Origin: Macrocybe gigantea
Taxonomy: Eukaryota > Basidiomycota > Agaricomycetes > Agaricales > Callistosporiaceae
NCBI GenBank assembly: GCA_011319805.1
Contig: SJRY01000266.1
Span: 806,001-870,000, forward strand
Reading direction: 5' to 3'
Length of the DNA stretch: 64,000 nt
Below, piece after piece: positions 44,870-57,629 of the stretch; positions within the stretch are counted from its first letter, which is position 1; each line of letters begins with the position of its first letter. A program made the position numbers and the translations under genes. The notes under the pieces were generated by a model that searched no databases, was not told where the DNA came from, and saw only the letters and a list, made by a program, of their open reading frames with translations.

Positions 44870-47800
44870 ATGGCTAGCTTGAACAAGCTCGCGATTCGTG
44901 GCATCCGCTCCTTCGACGACAAGCAGATATCTGTCATTGAGTTCTTCTCTCCTGTCACCGTCATCGTTGGACACAACGGAAGTGGCAAGACGACCATCAT
45001 TGAATGTCTCAAGTATGCTACGACGGGCGACCAACCGCCGAACACTCGCGGAGGTGCGTTCGTGCATGATCCCAAAATGGCGAACGAGAAGGAAGTCAAG
45101 GCTCAGGTCAAGTTGCGCTTCCACGCTGCTAACGGGACTCGCATGCTCGTCGTGAGGAATTTGAGTGTGACCATGAAGAAGACAAACATGGCCATGAAGA
45201 CCCTTGAAAACATACTTGCGTTGGCGGACGGTAACGCTGACAGGGCGGAAAGGCAAGAACCTAGCTTTATATATCATTTTACAGGTGCTTGTTTACAGAA
45301 TGTTACTTCTTTAGCGCGGTGTTATATCTACGAAATGTGCAGAAATAGACACGGAAATTCCTCAATTGCTTGGTGTGTCGAAGGCTGTTCTGGAGAATGT
45401 CATCTTCTGTCACCAAGAGGACTCCTGGTGGCCCCTTTCCGAGCCTCGGCATTGAAGAAGAAATTTGACGATATCTTCGAAGCTACGAGGTGGGTAACAT
45501 CTGTTAGGAGTCCACGTTCGGTTTTCGGACGATCACCGCTAGGTATACGAAAGCATTGGATTCGATCAAGAGTCTTCGAAAAGATCGTGTGGCTGAGCTT
45601 AAAGCAGAGAAAGAGCGGCTTGTTGGCCTTTCCCGCGAGAAGGCCCATTCCGACAAACTCAAGGCTAGGATTGCGGAACTCAACTCTACCATTGCAGCTA
45701 AAGAAGTCACCTACGAAGAAACCAAAAAGAAGTACGAAGAAACGGTAGAGTCAAACCAGAAATTGTATGACTATGCAACAAAGTTCAGCGAGCTGTACCT
45801 GAAAGTAGAAGGGCTACAAGAGAAGAAAGACCGACTCCAAGCGGATTTGGACGACACTAAACTTAATCTGCAGGAACTTGCTGGTGGGCTGTTTATCTTT
45901 GTCTCGCTGATCGTACTGATTGTATTGTAGGCACCGATAACGAGTTGCAACAACGTCTCCAACACTTTGATGAACATATCAATGCACAGAAGCAGCGCAA
46001 ACGCCTTGAAGACAACAAGAGGCAAGATCTGGAAGACGAGTTGGCAAGCGTACGGAGACGACATACGCAACTTGTTGCTCTTCACGGAGGGCTTGTTGCT
46101 GAAGCTGACGTTAGTTTAATTCATAATCATATACTTATTTTAGCCTCATTTTTATAAACAGGCTCAAAAACAAAGAATTGCTGAGCGCGAACAGACCATA
46201 CGCGAAATCAGCGAGAGGTATGGTATCAAAGGATTTAGCCATTCTCCTCTCGAGCGAGAAAAGGTAGTGGAGTTCCTCACCAAAGTGACGGACGTCCAGC
46301 GACGGCAGAAAGTAGACCTTGAACAGCTTCAGGTACTTCCGTCTTCTACAATGACGTTCTTGTTCCTCATGGCCATTCTTCAGAACGAGTTACACTCCAG
46401 GACTGAAGAGTACAACCGGAAGGCAAGACAGCTCGACAGTGAACTACAAGGTCATAAGCTACAGAAGAAAAGCCTTCGGGATCAGCTGGTGAGTCTGACT
46501 GACTTTCATTATCTTTAATCAAGCTAAACGAGATGTCATAGGCCGAGCGGCAATCGTCAATATTGAGCGCGGAGCGAATGCTGGAGAATCAACAAGGCTT
46601 GCCTTCGCAACTCCGAGCATTGCAGGCAGAGATTGAAGAAAAGGAAGAAAAGCTCACCAAGATCAAGGCTGACATCATGGCCGCTAAATACGACGTTCGC
46701 TTGACTGAAAAGGCCGAGAAGTCTAGATTATTCGAAGAGAAGAGAGAACAATTAAACACGGAAATCAGGACCCTGAGTCTGCAAGCGGATGCAAGAGCTA
46801 AGCTGGATCTAAAACGGGGGGAAGCAAAAGCAAAGCGAGACGAACTCGCCAGCACGTAGGTACCATTCATGCGTACCATATCACTTACTCGATTGATACA
46901 GGCTCGAGGTTGTCAACAAGAAATTCCGCAAGTTCAGGCCTAATAAAGACGTGACAGTTGAAACAGCGGAACTGGAACTAGAAAAGATCACTAGGTCTGT
47001 CTTGTCCTTTGATAAGTCTCACATTTCGTGCTAATCGTCGTCAGTGAGAAGGAGCTTGAACAAAACGAACTTGAGGCAGAAGTCAACACGGCTAATGGCT
47101 TACTTCAAAAATCGGAAGCCACTATTACCAACGTCAACGAACAGCTAAGTGCCAAAAAGCGAGAATTCAAAGGTACGGTAATGTTCTGATAGTTAGAGTG
47201 TCTAAAGCTGACAATCACGCATAGCCTTGGATAACAGGTTGAGAAACGAAGTGGAACAAGATACCCTAGAAGCTGGGATTAAAGAAGCATATGATGAAAT
47301 CAACCATAGAAAGACGTTCGTGATGTAACTGCACTCATTAACCAGTAAACTGATCTGTGCTTGCCATGCAGGTCAGTCCATAATCTAGCAGGAAGCAGTT
47401 CTGTTTATGAATCGTTGCTGCGCATCGGAAAACAAAAAAAGATATGCCACGCGTGCAACCGTCATTTGGAGGACGACGACTTGGCAGTTTTCGAGGAACA
47501 TGTTCGTCGCTCTCACACATCCCTTTGACCGCTGTTAATCCACCGCTCCCTTAGCTCAAAGCACTGATCAAGAAGGCTTCTCCAGAATCTGTCGAGAAAG
47601 AAAAGGAGGAATTGGCCGACTGGGAGAACGAACTCGAGCGACTCCAAAAACTTCGACCTGTCCAAGCCGCCCGCGATCAGCTGAAGTACAAGGAGCTGCC
47701 CGCCCTGGAAGAACAGAAAAAGAAGGCAGAGGCAGAACGACCCGACTTAACCCATCGAGCGGAAGAGGTAGACAGCGTCTTTCGTTCTCACCATTGCAGC

Positions 47801-49942
47801 TTCATGCTCACATACTACCTAGGCAACCGAAAGACTTGAGGCGGTCAAGCAGGAACTCAAGGAAGTAGCCACAATGAGAGAACACGCAAGGACAGTTATG
47901 CGACTGCAGCGGGAAATTGGACGTGCTGAACAAGATGCGGCGAGCATTGAGAGCGATCTCTTGACTACAGGTACAGCCAAAACCACGGATGACGTGCAAA
48001 TGGAGCTTGACACCATCTCGGCTGAACTGTAAGTATCCAATGCCTTACCTGCTAGAATTTGGGCTGAAGCATGGCTCATCAGCCGAACCAATGAACGAGA
48101 TAAGCAAGCTATTATGCACGAACGAGAACGACAGAACGCTGCGCTTCGCAACGTTGAGACCAGTCTACACACGCTAGAGCTTAGAGAAAGAGATCTTCAA
48201 AACGACATAAAAGAAAGGACAGCGCTGGAGCAGAAGATCGAAACTATGAAAGCCGAGGTTGCGTCGTTCTCTTCAAGAGCGAAGGTATGATATGTCGTTT
48301 AGCTTAGGACCTTATTTTTGCTCACGATATTGTGCAGGATCTTGAAGCCAAGATCACTGAAGCCCAAGCACCAATCAACGCTCACGAAGAGCAGTTCCGC
48401 CAGACTCAGAGCGAGCTAAATTCCAAGATTTCAGAGGCGCAACGCCTCTCACAAGAATTCAACATGAATGTCGATAAGCTTGCAAATATTAACAAGGCCG
48501 TCGAAAGGTAGCGAATGCTGTCTAGTATTATGACTGATCCGATTTCTAATTTCATTTGCGTAGATATGTCAAAGAGAAGCGGGGTAAACAACTGGAGGAA
48601 TGCGCCCAGAATATTGAGCAACATGAGGAGGAGCTGGGAGAGACGGCCAAAAAGATTGAGGCTGCAAGAGAAGTTATCGCGGCAATTGACAAAGAAATCA
48701 ATGCAAGCGGTGCATCCGTCGCTAATTATCGTGAAAACATTCGCGTCCGCAAACTGGCCAAGGAAATTGCTGAGACTCAGACCGAGATTGACCAATACGA
48801 TATGGAAGAAGCTGCCAGAGCGAGGAGAAATTTCCAAGAGAAATTCACTAAGGCGAAGGAACTGGAAAACGAGCTCCAGACAAAGGTATGCCTTTTTCAG
48901 TGATTGAAGCGCGTTTTTGCTCAGCTAAGCATCTCGTAGTATTCACACATAGCAGGCGAAGTCAGCTCATTGAAGACACAGCGAAAGTCATCAGAAGACG
49001 ACCTGAAGGAATTCAAGGATATCAACAAACGATACACTGACCAATTAATTAAAGTCAAAGTGAGTATTCTAACGGTGCTCATGGCGATCATGGCGTTAAT
49101 CGCGTAGATGTCGGACATGGCAAATAACGATTTGGAAAAATACGCCAAAGCACTGGACAAGTGAGAACTTTTTGATTCACGATAGGCTGTAGCTAACGGC
49201 CCATAGTGCCATCATGAAGTATCATAGCCTTAAGATGGAGGAAGTGAACGACACTATGAAGCATCTTTGGAACAAGACTTATCAGGGCACTGGTAAACAA
49301 CGATCTTACCTGGTACTTTCAATCTGTTCATTCCTTGAGCCCCAGATATCGACGGAATCAAAATTCGATCTGATGTCGAGGGAGGTGCCTCGAAGCGATC
49401 ATATAATTATCGTGTATGGAACATCGTGTCGATTATGGGCAAACAGCTCCTTATTTTTTTTCAAGGTCGTGATGACAAAGGACCAAGTTGAAATGGACAT
49501 GCGAGGAAGATGTTCAGCCGGTCAGAAAATGTTAGCATCGATCATAATCAGACTCGCGCTCTCGGATTCTTTTGGCCAGAACTGTGGTATTCTCGCCCTG
49601 GACGAACCTACGAATGCCTTGGACACAGAAAACATCGATGCACTGGCGGCCAGCCTAGTGGAGTGAGTTTTGTCACCTTTTGCCATCAGACCATCTTTCG
49701 CTTACGCCAATGTTCACATTCAAAGCATCATCAACGAGAGGAAGTCACATTCGAACTTCCAGCTAATCATTATCACACACGACGAGAATTTCCTGCGGAA
49801 GCTCGGTCAAAGTGATGTTATGGAATACTACTGGTATGTACTCGTAATTATAGTATTGATGCCCACTTCTCAGTCTTGCTGCAGGCGTGTGTCTAGAGAT
49901 TCACGGCAGAAGTCCGTTATCGAGAGACAGAGGTTCCGTTGA
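44870..49942 (+). CDS. RAD50: DNA double-strand-break repair ATPase Rad50
   Basis: SMC-type ATPase of the MRX/MRN complex (with Mre11 and Nbs1/Xrs2), acting in break sensing, end resection and telomeres. N-terminal lobe: [17 protein letters not shown], Walker [14 protein letters not shown]-loop region [18 protein letters not shown]. Long coiled coils follow, with the zinc hook [14 protein letters not shown] (CXXC) near 47440. C-terminal lobe: signature [20 protein letters not shown], Walker [18 protein letters not shown]-loop [10 protein letters not shown]. About twenty exons split by 45-60-bp introns. Two weak points: the exon join near 45250-45320 (GNADRAER to GVISTKC) has no clean in-phase splice, and one base is missing near 45445 (SEP to [10 protein letters not shown]). 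Both look like assembly losses in an otherwise well-conserved gene. Stop at 49940-49942. Confidence 0.95.
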
Positions 49943-50218
49943 CGCATGATTATTGACGTATTCTATGACCAATATATACCCTACGTCCAATCTTCCCTTC
50001 CAAATGGTGCACTGGCATCTACTCTAATGGAGTAGGTGTGAACAGTTCTTCAAGTTTGTACTGTACATTTTTTCCGCATTGCATGACTGATATACCGCAC
50101 AAAAAAAGAACGAAAAGAAAAAGAGGTTGCTTGAAACAGGATCAAAATTGACCGATTTGCTTTTTATGCCATGATTTCTCGCGGAATAGTATCGAAGTCA
50201 TATAGTCTGAATTCATTG

Positions 50219-51850
50219 ATGAGTGAAGCAGAGCCAGACACCAGACCCGAGAGAATGTGATTGGCGGCGATACAACAGTGTTCGTGACATAGTCAAACAT
50301 ACCTTGGTCGTTCCCTCGACCATCAACCACAATTGCTATAGTGAAATACGTTCAGTGACTCTCATGCCCCAAAGCCATGGATGTTCCACAGAAGATTCGT
50401 CTTGTACCACACCCAACGGCCCGCAGTCAATCAATCGCTACAATGAACATACCGGCAGGTTCTTAATTCTCTCAACAACTTCGTTCGCGACCATTCTTCT
50501 GCCGAGTGAGAAGGGCCGAAGATGTGATATGTGTTTCAGACTAGCTACCAATCGATCCCGACTTCGCAAATGTTCTGGATGCGCATCTTACTGGTATTGT
50601 GACGAAACATGTATGTTGCTCATGGTCCCGACTCTGTGTCATAATTATCATGTCTGCAGGTCAAAACGCACAGTGGAAACTGCATCATAGAAAGATATGC
50701 AAGACTTTCAATCAATTTATTGCATCCGAATCTTTCCTATCACTCCCTGAGAACGAGAAAATGGATTCACTGCTACTCAGCCATGTGCTTGCACAAGAGG
50801 CCGAAATCAAGAAGTCCGCTGACAAGACGTCTTTCATCGCCATCCTCCTGTCGCTACTTCCGGGACCGACACACAGGAGTGGATCAGGCCATCCGCCTTG
50901 CCTTTCTGCATCGGCGAAATTTCAAGACATAGGTGACGAGGTTTATGCGCGATTCGAGAATAACAACTTCGCTATTCATTCACATCTTGTTACGATCGGT
51001 CATGGTATCTTTCCTCTGGCTAGTAGGCTTTTCAATCATTCTTGCGAGCCGAATGCGGCCGTGAAATATGTCGTTTCCCCCGCTAAATCCGCAGTGATGG
51101 AAGTTGTTGCGCTCCGTGACATAGACCAGGGTGACGAAGTAAGCCTCGGTGTTCAATGTCCATGCTGTCGCTCAGGCTCACCCCTAGATATGTTTGACTT
51201 ATCTTGACCCCGCTCTGCTCCAAATGCGTCATGACATTTTGGAGCTGACTTATGGCTTCGCTTGCAATTGTGCATCTTGTCAGCACATCGAGAAATTGAA
51301 ACCTTTTCCTGTCCCACCCACCGACTGGTCTGAGCTTCACCAACTCTCTTTGTCATTGCAGGATTTCACAGGCATCAGCCGTTTTTTTTCAACTGGATTG
51401 CCTACCAAGCCAACGCCACAGATACCAGAAGCATTGACCTGTCTCCTACACGAGAATTATCTGTCAGATCTTTCCGAAACGTTCAGCAGGGCGGCGCATG
51501 AGTGGGACTACGGCTTAGCGCTCCAGTCCGGAATGACATTGTTGGCGTTGTACGTCATGATATATCCACCGAACTATCCTCAAATTGGTGCGTCCCGCCG
51601 ATGTCACATTGTAGATGGCTGCTTATTACCTTATTTCCCAGGCATGCATTTATTGGAATTGGCCAAGACAACTTGGAATATGATGGTTAGCTCCACGAAG
51701 ATGACGCCGGACCGAGAAAGAGAAATTCAAATTCAAGTCCTGACTCTATTGTCCTCAGCTCAGAAGGTCTTAAGCGTCTTCGGTGCAGAGGGTGACGACG
51801 ACGGCCCCCTTAAAGAGATCGAAACGCTTCAAGTACTGCTGGACGAATAG
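50219..51850 (+). CDS. SET and MYND domain protein (SMYD-type lysine methyltransferase)
   Basis: The MYND finger CDMCFRLATNRSRLRKCSGC, YWYCDETC, then after an intron (50611-50659) QNAQWKLHHRKIC, is complete. The SET core follows: FAIHSHLVTIGHGIFPLASR, then SRLFNHSCEPNA (the NHSC cofactor and catalytic motif), ALRDIDQGDE, and after an intron the post-SET CNCASC. A helical C-terminal part ends at TAG 51848-51850. Introns near 51138-51190 and 51585-51641 have standard borders. The MYND finger lies before the NHSC part, as in SMYD proteins, which methylate histones or other proteins using S-adenosylmethionine. The N-terminus is uncertain: candidate ATGs at 50219 and 50365, and the first SET segment is not clearly seen. 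Confidence 0.85.
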
Positions 51851-52201
51851 CACAGTTTACACCTTAAATTTACAGGAGTACGTATCTGCCGAATATCCTA
51901 TCTCCGATTAATAACCTGTGTTCATCATATGTTCGGGAATGGAAGCATATCTAACATCTTCGGAGCAGAACTGGAAAGCCATGTACATCATACACTGCCT
52001 TGACAAGACAAGTACCAGACGCGGCGACACTCGAGTCTTTCCTACTGTCATAGAAGTTCACCCGAAATGATGGGACTTGACTTACGAAGAGGAACCTGTC
52101 CAAAAATGCCTTCTTTTCTCTGTTTCAAGGTTATATGAGCTGGAGCAAGACGCTCGGTATTACCCTTAGCCGTTCAACTACTTCCGACCTGGCGCACAGA
52201 G
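51851..52201. other. Intergenic region
   Basis: 351 bp, 3' region of the SMYD-type gene and 5' region of the following membrane-protein gene. No motif recognised. Confidence 0.4.
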
Positions 52202-53869
52202 ATGCCTCCCGCTCCTGTTTCCCGCCTCTTTCAACCTCGCCATTCCTTTCGAAAACTCCGATCCTTTCATCTGTCACCAGACTCCCAGCAACTAAATACT
52301 AGAAAATCTAATTCACTTCCCAAGTCCCTTTCCCAAGGACTTACGAGCTACGCAATACCTCTCCGTGGCGCAGCCATCATGGCCATAGCCCTCGTCGCAT
52401 CATTAGTCTTCATCTCCACCATATGTTTTGCATTCATTGGAGGAGGCCTAGAAGAACCGTACATCATGGCCGTCTTGGACGAAGCTGCAAAGTCAACTCC
52501 AGGGGTAAGTGATGGTTCTGAAAGGAAAAAAAAAAACTCAAATCATCGCAGATCGTTCTTGTCGGGGAGAACGTAGACGTCGACGTGGATGAGCCATCGG
52601 TCACAGTACGCTGGTCGATTCTTGCCTGCGGGGAACGATATGTCCTTCCTGGGTCTGGGGGTGTCCATGGCAGCTCGACTTGTGGATTGCCTTCACAAAC
52701 CTTGCACATATTTGTGGACAGGTTTGTCAGGCCGTATCGCTTTGCGTATGATTACTCACTTTGATGTAGTGCGCAAAACCCAAGTGCTACATATGATCCA
52801 TCACAGATTCCTTTCGCTAGCGGTACAGGGTCCCGGCGAAAGTAAGGAACGATATCACGAACCGGCAGCTTGCTAATCTTCTGTGACAGCATTCAAAATC
52901 TCGTTCAATTCGACAGTGACCACGTTCTCGACGTTCACCAAGCTCGTTTGTACCCTTTCGACACGTACTATCTTTCTAGCACCGTCCGAGCGGTGTCGTT
53001 CTCCAACGAAACTATCCCAATTCGCAGGATTGCCACGATTGACTCCACCTCTAGCTTTGACATCCAGACAGTTGACACGCAAAGCTATGCCACTACGGAA
53101 GGAGATGCACAGCAATCGCATAGAGATTTTGACATGAGAATCACCAGGCCGGGAGGGCCGCGGCTGTTCTCTTTACTGATATTCTGCATCAATTGGATGC
53201 TCGCTCATGTCACCATCGGCATCGTCATCATCTCTAGACGGCTTTCCCAGCTGAAAAGCATCGCCAAGTATTTAGTTTTAGCTGGTGCGATCCTCCTTGC
53301 GATACCTCAGTTGCGAAATAGCATGCCAGATGCTCCCGGATTCGACGGTGAGACTTTGCCATTGCTGTGATTTCTAGTTACTGAACTCGTGCATTTCTAG
53401 GCGTCTTGATTGGTAAAGCGACATTCTTTCTTGAACTACAACGGACGTCTGATGCGCGGCACCGACAGACTGCATCGGATTCTTTCCGCAAATGGTCATC
53501 AGTGGATTCTCGAGCATCATCATCTTGGCGCATCTCATCAGCCAAGAGATTGACCTCATGAAGGATCCTCTGCTCCCGCGCCCGAACCAGACCCAAGAAC
53601 GCAGATCGCCCCCTCCGCCGAGTCGGGCCCCTCTCACGCCAACGGCTTCTTCGAATGGGGAAGAAGTCAGAAAGTACCAGCTGCAACGCTTGAAGAGACA
53701 CTTCCAGGGCGAATATGTGTTTCCTCCCGTTGAAATTTACTATCCTACTCGCCCCAACGGGAATACGGAGCACCGCAAGTCAAAAACGACGTTGAAAGGT
53801 CTGAGAACGGGAGTCTGGCATTACTCGGATGGATTCAGTGATTCCCGCAAATGGACTGTGGTACATTGA
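52202..53869 (+). CDS. Multi-pass membrane protein, DUF4436-like
   Basis: After a basic N-terminus there is one membrane segment (GAAIMAIALVASLVFISTIC), an extracytosolic beta-rich domain containing VDVDEPSVTVRWSILACGER and ARLYPFDTYYLSST, then three membrane segments: LFSLLIFCINWMLAHVTIGI, YLVLAGAILLAI and QMVISGFSSIIILAHLIS. The loop IPQLRNSMPDAPGFDG resembles the conserved loop I recall for DUF4436 proteins. Introns near 52505-52550, 52630-52890 and 53352-53470 are inferred from frame and borders. The cytosolic C-terminus is Pro-rich, then basic. The function of the family is unknown. Confidence 0.68.
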
Positions 53870-54105
53870 TCTGATTGTCTTTTCCGGGGACTGTATCGCG
53901 TATGTACTTCTACGGTTACATGGACAATACGGACAGTAAGGACAATGAAAGTTTCTACCAAGCTACCGTGGGCCCCCACCCCTCCTAATGTAAAGTCGAC
54001 ATCATCATGTTCTGGTAGGCAAGAAATAGCTTCCTGGTCGCTCGCCAAGCCAACAGAACGACGATTCCTCAGAGCAGATCTTACATTAGGCGTGTCGACT
54101 TCGTA

Positions 54106-55054
54106 CTACAAGTCTCCAAACAGGCGCTTTCTGGTGGCGTGGTCAACAGAGGCGGGGGACATAATGAAGGATTCCACGTACAGCCTGACGGGCGCGTCGC
54201 TGAAAAACGTGTTTCCACCCATCATCTCTCTTGTCCAGACGTCTCTCATGAACCAGCCTATGTGTCCGACGGCACAACCAACAAGATCACCTGCGGCGGC
54301 CTTCCATGTCCCGTTCAGGACCCACGAGAAGCCCACGAGCGCGACAGGAAGATAGGGTGCCGTGATCGTGATCATGCCGAAGAGCGAGATGGGGGTGGTC
54401 GGATGTCGCCTGGACCACACGTAGATCGGCACGAATGCCAGCGAAGAAGACAAGAACGGCAGGTTGAACAGGGGCGAGAGTAACTGAGTGAGTTCGGGCC
54501 CGGTTGGATTGAGTGTCAGCGGGGCAAGGCGATATGACAAGTGTCGCGACGTACCAGGAGCATGACGGATGACAAGAGGAGGAGCCAGAAGTAGTCGGCC
54601 TTGCGATTGGCGAAGGAGGATTCCTCAAGCATCCTGCTGTACCTCATGCTGTCGCGCGCACAGACGATGCTCAGACTCCATCCACAACGCCACTAATTGA
54701 AAACGCACGACGCACAAGAAAAAGAGGTGGAAAACAAAGTCCAGAGATATGGGTCCAAAGTAGAAGAAAGTCGTCACCGTGCGCCATAGCTGTTCGTGGT
54801 CACCAATGTCAGCGAGCGTGTACCACGCGGACACGAGCAGAGTCGCACCTGCGCATTGACAAAGGCGCTCTTTGGACTATAATAGAGCTGGAGCGTCGTC
54901 ACGAGTTGGCATTGCTAGACGATTTCAGACGGTGCGTCAGAGGCAGCGTTGAACGGACACTCACTACAGCGAGACTGGTCAGGACAGACAGAGCCAACCA
55001 ACCGCGGGTGATGGGTGGAATTTGTATTATCCAGTCCTCGATTCCTGCCGGCAT
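54106..55054 (-). CDS. DER1: Derlin-family ER protein (Der1-like)
   Basis: From the ATG at 55054: MPAGIEDWIIQIPPITRGWL, then QCQLVTTLQLYYSPKSAFVN AQ, LWRTVTTFFYFGPISLDFVF, MRYSRMLEESSFANRKADYF, LLSPLFNLPFLSSSLAFVPI, and the rhomboid-pseudoprotease C-part VLNGTWKAAAGDLVGCAVGH followed by IGWFMRDVW. These are the landmarks of derlins, which serve in ER-associated degradation. At least four short introns (for example gtgagtgtcc...cgtctag, gtgcgactct...gaacag, gtgcgtcgtg...gcgacag, gtacgtcgcg...ctcactcag) separate them. Ends at 54106. Convergent with the DUF4436-like gene. Confidence 0.88.
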
Positions 55055-55394
55055 GAAGGCGGACAGATGGCTTATTGCTGGGCGGTTATGGCCTCAGTGG
55101 CATGCACTCGAAGACGTGATTGATCAGACACGTCACACGAAATGGACTGAGAAATACAACAACATTTCTGAATTGCATACTGGTATGTAAAAGTCTTCAT
55201 ATACGCCGGCGAGATATAGATCGTCAAAAATTAAGAAATAAATGACCTGAAATGTGTATCATCAAGAAAGCAAGAGAAAGGCAAGTCTGACGCATATACA
55301 ATGAAGCAGCATAAGCCAAGAAAGAGACCACTTGGTCATACGGTTAACGATTCGGCCTCTGTAATGAGGTATAAACAAGAAGATAAAGCGACCG
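55055..55394. other. Intergenic region
   Basis: 340 bp between the derlin start and the stop of the NDPK-fold gene. AT-rich, nothing recognised beyond likely promoter and 3' sequence. Confidence 0.4.
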
Positions 55395-57110
55395 TCATGC
55401 CGCGATAGGCTTGAAGCTAGAAGGCGGGGCTTTCGTACGCGTTTTCTTCATGGCGGCAGCGGCAGCCGCCGCATTGGTCTGTTCCTGTTTCGCTGCTCTC
55501 AGAGCAGCGCTCCGGTTGGTCCGTGGCGCGATAGAAGGCGCCGCGATGCTGCTGGGACGGGGTCTTGGCTTGGCTGCGGGAGCCTTCTCATCACCGTTCA
55601 CAGATCGCACGGATGGATTGTGTCCGGCGACAGATGCCGACCGAGTCGACGTCGTACGACTCGGTATAGCTTGACCAGAAGCCTGTGAGGCTGGACGCGG
55701 AGGTAGTTTTGTCGCACTCGTTTTAGTCACAGAGCCGGCTTTGACTGCACAGAGTAGGTGAGCATGATCCCGAGAAGCAGGTCTGTATTTGTGTGAAGAC
55801 TCACAGGAGCTAGGAGGCGCCTGATCTTTTTGCACACGCAATGCAGCACTCTTGTTCAACCTCGGCGCAATAGTCGGAGCCTGGATGGATGCGACAGCGA
55901 TGGTTTCCCGACGTTTATGGCCAGGAACACCCTCGAACGTCTTTGCAATGCGTTCGGCACTCAAAGCTTTCCTGGGAATAGCAGGAGCAGCAGGTTTCTG
56001 GCCTAGCCTGAGGGACGCGGCGCGCGTCATCCGAGGTGCAATCGTCGGCGCAGCCGTAGAGGCAACCTGGATGACTTCGGCCCTCTTGTGTCCCGGAACG
56101 TTCGCGAACGTCTTTGCGAGCTGCTCCTTTGACAGCGGGGCGCGCGGCGTCGCGGGTTTCTTCTCAACGACCTCTCCGGCACGGAGCGCGGCGCTCTTTG
56201 TCGTTCTGGGGACGATGTCAGGTTTGAGGTGAGTGGAAGGAAGCGGGCGAGCCTTGAACGAAGGTTTGCCGTTCCCATTGAGCTTCGTGGAGCTACCGTT
56301 CACTGTCGAGGGACTAGTGACATTCGAGGGCGCGTATCCTTCCTCGGACGCGCCCCTGCGTAGTGCAGAGAGAACGGATGAGGAGACGGAATTCATCGTT
56401 CCGTAGCGCTCATCTGGTAGTTCTGAGGTGGGGAAGGGCGGAGAAGAGACAAAGAGTGAAGCAATCTGGACTTCAGCAATATGGTTGTCGGCTGCGCCCA
56501 TGAGGCCATTCTGCACCCTGGAAATGCCATACAGAGCGCGAAGGGAGTTGGCGATTCTTCCTTGGCGATTTCAGGATCTGGGTTGCCCATGAGCGTCTTC
56601 CAAACCTCGACAGCACGTCTGCGTTCAAGAACATATACCCACACGGGACCTCTACAGCGCAAAGACGTGCATTGACGCGTAAACCATTAGAATGAGAGCA
56701 GACGGTCCACTCACTCTGCCAAGGACCTTGCGTCTTCATCAAAAAGCTCGAACAGGGTATCGGGATCGGTCTCTGTGTCGAATTCCATCTGTCTTTCTTT
56801 GACAATCTACATATTTATGTATCCAAGTAGAACAGGGAGGACGAGGGCAGAGGCAGAGTGTTTAATCAGCCTGATGAACTTTTGTAACGATGAGTGGCAA
56901 GACCATTCAGACCTCAAAGCTGGCCTCCTGGATGCGGCGCTCGATCTCAAAGCGGTGCATCAGTGCATGATTCTTAATGATGGCCACGGTACGGGTGGTA
57001 GGCTGGCCTGGAGAGGAGTGCTGGCGCGAACCCGTGGTGGAGGAAGAGCGGGACTGTTCTTGCAGAGGTGCGTCATGGTCGCTTTCGCGCGGCGAAGATG
57101 GGACAGACAT
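55395..57110 (-). CDS. Nucleoside-diphosphate-kinase-fold protein without the catalytic His, with a repeat tail
   Basis: Exons 57110-56913 (66 codons), 56806-56715 and from 56651 on join in phase. The NDPK fold is read as RTVAIIKNHALMHRFEIERR, IVKERQMEFDTETDPDTLFE, GPVWVYVLERRRAVEVWKTL, then SLRALYGISRVQNGLMGAAD. The motif around the phosphorylated His (N-x-x-H-G-S-D) reads NGLMGAAD, so His is Met and kinase activity is not expected. A base is missing near 56555 (AKEE to IANSLRALYG). The C-terminal 300 residues contain about three diverged repeats of the type SAALR...LSAERIAKTFEGVPGHKR...VASIQAPTIAPR, Ala/Pro/Lys-rich. An intron lies near 55742-55806. A structural or scaffolding role is inference. 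Confidence 0.75.
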
Positions 57111-57629
57111 GGTATGTGCGACGAGGAGGAAGGGCGAGCGGCACAAGCGTAAACGGAGAATTGGGAATTAACGGGTTAAGGACAGGAATGTTCAAGAGAA
57201 CTGGGATGATTTGATCCACGTTCCGGACCTCGGACACCATGACAACTGGACGATCAACAAAGAAGGTGTCTCTCAGGATTGGCTGAGCATTGACGCTTGC
57301 AGCCGGCACCGGGTGCCCGTGGACACGCTGCTCGACGAGGACGATGACGGTGAGTATGATGAGAGAAGGTACTGTGTCGATCATCTGAAGCGAGCAAGGG
57401 GCCGTATAACGTCATAATATCCCTCCCCGCAGAATATACGCTACAATTAGCTATTACTGTGATCCATAACATGATACAGGTCTATAATCCATCTATCCGC
57501 CAATTCATCACGAGGATCCCCTCCACCATTTCCCTATCTTTGCAGAGCTGTATCGGATGCTCTTGGCAATCCCAGCGCTGGCGATTCCTTTGAGCGATTG
57601 GATGGTGGCAGGGTATCTGACAATTCGGC
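57111..57629. other. Intergenic region
   Basis: 519 bp between the NDPK-fold gene start and the TAM41 stop. A minus-strand ORF at 57073-57384 shows no known domain and overlaps the NDPK-gene start, so I did not call it. Confidence 0.4.

Noticed and set aside
57073..57384. Minus-strand 103-codon ORF upstream of the NDPK-fold gene
   Set aside because: No domain, overlaps the NDPK-gene start in another frame, and has no splice or start context that supports it.
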